Source: Pseudoalteromonas luteoviolacea S2607
GTDB taxonomy: Bacteria; Pseudomonadota; Gammaproteobacteria; Enterobacterales; Alteromonadaceae
DNA: 64,000 nt
Direction of reading: 5' to 3'
Assembly: GCF_001625575.1 (NCBI RefSeq)
Contig: NZ_AUXV01000067.1
Coordinates: 248,001-312,000 of the forward strand
Shown here one piece after another: positions 60,276-64,000 of the stretch. The translations under genes were made by a program, and so were the position numbers. The notes under the pieces are model-generated. The model saw only the letters and a program-made list of their open reading frames with translations, had not been told where the DNA came from and made no database searches. Numbering within the stretch: position 1 is the first letter of the stretch; each line of letters starts with the position of its first letter.

Positions 60276-61862
60276 TTAATGGCGGAAATGGCGCATTCCA
60301 GTGAATACCATTGCCATGCCTGCTTCATCAGCCGCCGCAATGACTTCTTCATCACGCATTGAGCCACCAGGCTGGATTACCGCAGTAATACCGGCTTCTG
60401 CTGCCGCATCAATACCGTCTCGGAAAGGGAAGAACGCATCTGACGCCATGACAGAACCTTTTACTTCAAGGTTTTCGTCAGCAGCTTTGATACCGGCAAT
60501 TTTTGCAGAGTATACGCGGCTCATTTGACCAGCACCTACACCGATGGTCATGCCGTCACGTGCGTATACAATCGCGTTTGATTTTACAAATTTAGCGACT
60601 TTCCAGCAGAACAATAGGTCTTTCAACTCTTGCTCAGTTGGTTGGCGCTTCGACACGACAGTTAAATCATCGAGTGTCACCATGCCTTGATCGCGGTCTT
60701 GGATAAGTACGCCACCATTAACGCGTTTGATGTCAACGCCAGTAGATTTTACATCCCACTGACCACACTCAAGAAGGCGAACATTTTTCTTCTCAGAAAC
60801 GATTTCAGCTGCTTCGGCTGAAATACTTGGAGCAATGATCACTTCAACAAACTGGCGCTCAACAATCGCCTTAGCTGTAGCCGCATCCAGCTCTCGGTTA
60901 AAAGCAATGATACCACCGAAAGCAGATGTAGGATCTGTTTTGAATGCTCTGTCATAGGCGCTTAAGATATCTTTATCTTCTGCAACACCACATGGGTTTG
61001 CGTGCTTAACAATAACGCATGCAGGAGCTGTAAAACTCTTAACACATTCAAGTGCAGCGTCGGTATCTGCTATATTGTTGAATGAAAGGGCTTTACCTTG
61101 AAGTTGCTTAGCGGTTGCAACCGATGCTTCTTCAATATCGTTTTCAACATAGAAAGCTGCGTCTTGGTGTGAATTCTCACCATAGCGCATGTCTTGCTTC
61201 TTAGTGAACTGCATATTGATAGTGCGTGGAAACTTAGTCTCTTCGGCCGCTTCTTCAGTGTAATCAGCAACAAGCTTACCAAAGTAGTTTGCGATCATGC
61301 CGTCATATTGTGCGGTATGCTCGTATGCCGCGATAGCTAGGTCAAAACGTGTTTTATACGTTGTCGATCCCTCGTTATCTTTTATTTCAGCAAGTACGCG
61401 GTCATAGTCACTCGCATTAACCACAATCGTTACATCTTTGTGATTTTTTGCTGCAGCGCGAACCATTGTCGGGCCGCCGATGTCGATATTTTCGATTGCA
61501 TCTTCAAGGCTACAGTCAGCTTTTGCAACAGTTTGTGCAAAGGGGTATAAGTTAACTACAACCATATCAATAGCAGAGATGTTATTGTCTGCCATAACGT
61601 TTTCATCTTGGCCACGACGCCCCAAGATACCACCGTGTACTTTCGGGTGGAGGGTTTTCACGCGACCATCCATGATCTCTGGGTGGCCTGTGTAGTCAGA
61701 TACTTCCGTTACCTGAATGCCGTTTTCGGCTAGGAGTTTGCAAGTACCGCCTGTAGAAAGTAGTTCAACGCCTGACTCTGCAAGTGCACGAGCGAACTCA
61801 ACGATACCGGTTTTATCTGACACGCTTAAAAGTGCGCGACGAATAGGACGATGTATATCCAT
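60276..61862 (-). CDS. purH: bifunctional AICAR transformylase/IMP cyclohydrolase PurH
   Basis: A 528-residue enzyme doing the last two steps to IMP. The N-terminal cyclohydrolase part (about 1-200) has RRALLSVSDKTGIVEFA and DGRVKTLHPKVHGGIL; the C-terminal formyltransferase part has VKHANPCGVAED and ends PGGSMRDEEVIAAADEAGMAM. Length and motifs are as in E. coli. About 260 bases without a gene separate it from fis upstream. Confidence 0.97.
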   Translation of the reverse strand: MDIHRPIRRALLSVSDKTGIVEFARALAESGVELLSTGGTCKLLAENGIQVTEVSDYTGHPEIMDGRVKTLHPKVHGGILGRRGQDENVMADNNISAIDMVVVNLYPFAQTVAKADCSLEDAIENIDIGGPTMVRAAAKNHKDVTIVVNASDYDRVLAEIKDNEGSTTYKTRFDLAIAAYEHTAQYDGMIANYFGKLVADYTEEAAEETKFPRTINMQFTKKQDMRYGENSHQDAAFYVENDIEEASVATAKQLQGKALSFNNIADTDAALECVKSFTAPACVIVKHANPCGVAEDKDILSAYDRAFKTDPTSAFGGIIAFNRELDAATAKAIVERQFVEVIIAPSISAEAAEIVSEKKNVRLLECGQWDVKSTGVDIKRVNGGVLIQDRDQGMVTLDDLTVVSKRQPTEQELKDLLFCWKVAKFVKSNAIVYARDGMTIGVGAGQMSRVYSAKIAGIKAADENLEVKGSVMASDAFFPFRDGIDAAAEAGITAVIQPGGSMRDEEVIAAADEAGMAMVFTGMRHFRH

Positions 61863-62124
61863 GATGGTTTTGATTTCCTCAATGATTAGTTAAGGGCTAG
61901 CTTAGAAAGGCTGTATTTTAGCTCAACTAGGATGAGAAAACGATGGAAATCATGTTAACGAGGTTGAGAAAAACTGAACTTTATCGTTAAGTGTGTCTAT
62001 GAATGAAATTTGTAACTAAAAAAGGGAGACGTGTGTTATTAAGAAATTTGACGTTGGGGGAGTGTGATGACGTGGAGTTCGAAAGCGCCTGTGATAGGCA
62101 CTTTCGAGAAATAAAAACTACGGA

Positions 62125-62415
62125 TTAGTTCATGCCGTATTTTTTAAGTTTCTTACGAAGTGTACCACGGTTGATACCTAGTAAGATCGCAGCGCGAGTT
62201 TGGTTGCCACGAGTGTAAGTCATAACTTCTTCAAGAAGTGGTGCTTCTAGTTCTGATAAAACTAGCTCGTAAACATCTTGTACGTCTTGACCATTTAACT
62301 GCTTTAAATAGTGGTGGACAGCTTTTTTAACTGCATCGCGTAATGGTTGCGGTTTCTCTTGTGACTGAACATGAGCGTTAGTGATAAAAGGAGAAGTCAC
62401 ATTTTGTTCGAACAT
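62125..62415 (-). CDS. fis: nucleoid protein Fis
   Basis: A 96-residue DNA-bending protein abundant in early growth. The C-terminal helix-turn-helix NQTRAAILLGINRGTLRKKLKKYGMN is nearly identical to E. coli Fis, and the N-terminal beta-hairpin arm precedes it. It follows dusB by 15 bases in the classic dusB-fis operon. Confidence 0.98.
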   Translation of the reverse strand: MFEQNVTSPFITNAHVQSQEKPQPLRDAVKKAVHHYLKQLNGQDVQDVYELVLSELEAPLLEEVMTYTRGNQTRAAILLGINRGTLRKKLKKYGMN

Positions 62416-62430
62416 CTTTATGTCTCTTTC

Positions 62431-63402
62431 TTAGTTAGCTGCTAGTGTTTCAAAATAGTTTTCTAATGCCTCGATTTGCTCTTGTGGCTGTTCAAGGGCA
62501 TTGAATACTCGCCTAAATTGACCTTCTTGGTCATGGGACTGCAAATACCAAGACACATGTTTGCGTGCGATGCGCGCACCCATTGGTTCACCGTAAAACT
62601 GATGAAGGTTTAGCAAATGCTCCATCAAAATACTACGCACCTCAGAAACTTCTGGGGTAGGTAGATGTTTTCCAGTTCGCAAATAATAGTCTATCTCTCG
62701 GAAAATCCAAGGACGACCTTGAGCGGCTCGACCAATCATGATGGCATCTGCGCCCGTATAATCCAAAACCTGCTTGGCTTTTTCTGGGGACGTTATGTCA
62801 CCATTAGCTACCACAGGTATAGAAACCGACTGCTTTATCGCTTTGATAGTGTCGTATTCTGCTTCACCTTTATACATGCAAGCGCGCGTTCTACCGTGCA
62901 CTGCCAGTGATGCAATACGATTGCGTTCGGCTATTTTCGCAATTTCAACCCCGTTACGGTTATCCGGATCCCATCCTGTACGGATCTTCAAGGTGACAGG
63001 TACTTCAACCGCGCCAACCACGGCTTGTACTATTTCCTCGACCAAATCCGGATACTGCAAGAGTGCAGAACCTGCGAGTTTCTTGTTCACTTTCTTGGCT
63101 GGGCAACCCATATTGATATCTATGATTTGCGCGCCATTTCGGACATTAAATTGAGCCGCTTGTGCCATGAGTTCAGGATCAGCTCCTGCAATCTGCACTG
63201 AACGTATACCTGACTCACCAGAGTGATCCATACGGTTCATTGATTTATCAGTTTTCCATACCTTAGGATTTGAAGACAACATCTCCGACACTGCCAGTCC
63301 AGCACCTAGACGTCGGCATAATTGTCTAAATGGACGGTCAGTGATCCCCGCCATTGGCGCGACGATTACATTGTTCTCAAGTTGATATGGGCCTATACGC
63401 AC
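62431..63402 (-). CDS. dusB: tRNA dihydrouridine synthase DusB
   Basis: A 323-residue FMN enzyme reducing uridine in the tRNA D-loop. The start IGPYQLENNVIVAPMAGITD, the catalytic Cys in DINMGCPAKKVNKKLAGSA and the FMN/RNA parts VPVTLKIRTGWD and GADAIMIGRAAQGRPW are typical. First gene of dusB-fis. Confidence 0.97.
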   Translation of the reverse strand: MRIGPYQLENNVIVAPMAGITDRPFRQLCRRLGAGLAVSEMLSSNPKVWKTDKSMNRMDHSGESGIRSVQIAGADPELMAQAAQFNVRNGAQIIDINMGCPAKKVNKKLAGSALLQYPDLVEEIVQAVVGAVEVPVTLKIRTGWDPDNRNGVEIAKIAERNRIASLAVHGRTRACMYKGEAEYDTIKAIKQSVSIPVVANGDITSPEKAKQVLDYTGADAIMIGRAAQGRPWIFREIDYYLRTGKHLPTPEVSEVRSILMEHLLNLHQFYGEPMGARIARKHVSWYLQSHDQEGQFRRVFNALEQPQEQIEALENYFETLAAN

Positions 63403-63427
63403 TGCTACTCAATCTGCCTCTTTTCAA

Positions 63428-63464
63428 GGGGCGCTAAGTTTACGGTTTTTTTTGCAAAAATCAA
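63428..63464 (-). promoter_or_regulatory. probable dusB-fis promoter with GC-rich discriminator
   Basis: On the minus strand TTGATT (63464-63459) and TAAACT (63442-63437) are 16 bases apart, and the next bases are TAGCGCCCC. A GC-rich stretch after the -10 is the mark of promoters shut off by ppGpp, as known for fis in E. coli. The dusB start is 35 bases past the -10. Confidence 0.6.
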
Positions 63465-63604
63465 AGGCTATAAATTGAACATAAGTGCTTTTTTTTTGAA
63501 CTTTTTGGGTTGACTTTTGGTAACAATATGAAGGCGGGAAAAAATTGCTTTAAAAATAAACAAAATTATTTTATGTGACAGTTTTAATTTATTTCATGAG
63601 CTGT

Positions 63605-63642
63605 AAAAAAAGCGTAAAGCCTGTTAATTGGAGGCTTTACGC
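63605..63642 (-). terminator. intrinsic terminator of prmA
   Basis: GCGTAAAGCC (63612-63621) pairs with GGCTTTACGC (63633-63642). On the minus strand seven T follow. It lies 40 bases after the prmA stop and separates it from dusB-fis. Confidence 0.93.
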
Positions 63643-63681
63643 GTAATAGATTACTAACCCAAATTTGGAGCGTTACAGTTG

Positions 63682-64000
63682 TTATTGTTTTGTAATTCCA
63701 CTTACACGGGTCCATTCACCCTCTTGCTTTATTGCGTCTAAATCAACATAAGGAGCGTAAACATTTGCAACGGATTGAGCTTGCTCTTCAAGTATTCCAG
63801 ACATGGCAATTGCCCCCTTTGGTTTTAAGAAGCCAAGAATGATTTCGTGTAGCTCTCTTAGTGGTTGAGCGAGAATATTTGCAACTACGATGTCGGCTTT
63901 GAAGTCAGGTTGATTTTCAGGTAAATACACTTCTAGTTTGTCTGCAACACCATTGCGCTGTGCATTGTCTCTACTCGCGACAAGCGCCTGAGGGTCAATG
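63682..64000 (-). CDS. prmA: ribosomal protein L11 methyltransferase PrmA, 3' part
   Basis: The last 106 or so residues of PrmA, which trimethylates ribosomal protein L11. The visible part starts IDPQALVASRDNAQRNG, followed by IVVANILAQPLREL with the NIL motif, and SGILEEQAQSV, all as in E. coli PrmA. The gene runs out of the window, so its start is not seen. Confidence 0.95.
   Translation of the reverse strand, partial: IDPQALVASRDNAQRNGVADKLEVYLPENQPDFKADIVVANILAQPLRELHEIILGFLKPKGAIAMSGILEEQAQSVANVYAPYVDLDAIKQEGEWTRVSGITKQ

Noticed and set aside
61863..62000. PurR-like operator upstream of purH
   Set aside because: The best site (around CGTTTTC on the minus strand) misses several key bases of the 16-bp consensus; not strong enough to report.
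1..64000. CRISPR arrays, IS elements, prophage or tRNA genes
   Set aside because: No regularly spaced direct repeats, transposase motifs, phage structural genes or tRNA-like cloverleaf blocks were seen on reading both strands.

Overview
The window looks like a chromosomal segment of an AT-rich marine gammaproteobacterium of the order Alteromonadales, most probably Pseudoalteromonas. This is inferred from gene order (queA-tgt-yajC-secD-secF, prmA | dusB-fis, purH..purD, a pst operon without pstS, zapA with a ZapB-like partner), from many c-di-GMP proteins, and from protein families common in that group. No database search was possible. I see no rRNA, tRNA, IS element, prophage or CRISPR array; almost all of the sequence is core chromosome with a few small lineage-specific islands.

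Layout. 1-7553: yajQ; a cobalamin riboswitch controlling btuB; then, on the minus strand, an RND efflux operon (adaptor, pump, msrA) with overlapping stop/start codons. 7688-11941: a plus-strand set of poorly known envelope proteins: a 33-aa CxxC membrane peptide, a two-TM membrane protein, an unknown protein, a PKD/REJ-like lipoprotein with a DUF1566 domain, a second DUF1566 protein and a YggN-like protein. 11938-17144 (minus): an amidohydrolase/SDR pair behind a SlyD-type isomerase, mltD, a metal-ligand-less metallo-beta-lactamase-fold protein, zapA and a ZapB-like coiled coil. 17372-19681: rlmJ and an EAL-HDOD protein.

19713-32045 is a phosphate block: ppk-ppx with a Pho box, gcvR, a textbook PhoB-type promoter, then pstC-pstA-pstB-phoU, followed by a DUF47 Pit accessory protein and a Pit transporter. 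High-affinity uptake, low-affinity uptake and polyphosphate storage and breakdown therefore lie next to each other. PstC and PstA both carry large extra periplasmic regions and pstS is absent from the window. oxyR follows directly after the pit terminator.

33077-48241 holds several signalling proteins (REC-REC-PAS-GGDEF-EAL, EAL-CBS-GGDEF and a Cache-type chemoreceptor) around the tRNA-queuosine/Sec operon, plus an orphan lipoprotein with a probable Fur box over its promoter. 48381-57856 is a run of single enzymes and exporters (rsuA, CHMI-like tautomerase, LysE-type exporter, gamma-glutamylcyclotransferase-like, serine hydrolase, HDAC-like) ending in a four-CBS PAS-GGDEF-EAL protein and a DUF2797 protein. 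58002-64000 (minus strand) has purH and purD separated by a lipoprotein with a methyltransferase fold, then fis, dusB and the 3' part of prmA, cut by the window edge.

I found no obviously new multi-gene system. The best leads are the degenerate MBL protein in the zapA operon, the exported methyltransferase-like lipoprotein inside the purine locus, the enlarged Pst permeases, the CxxC micropeptide overlapping its neighbour, the Fur-box lipoprotein and the mutually exclusive hairpins behind phoU.
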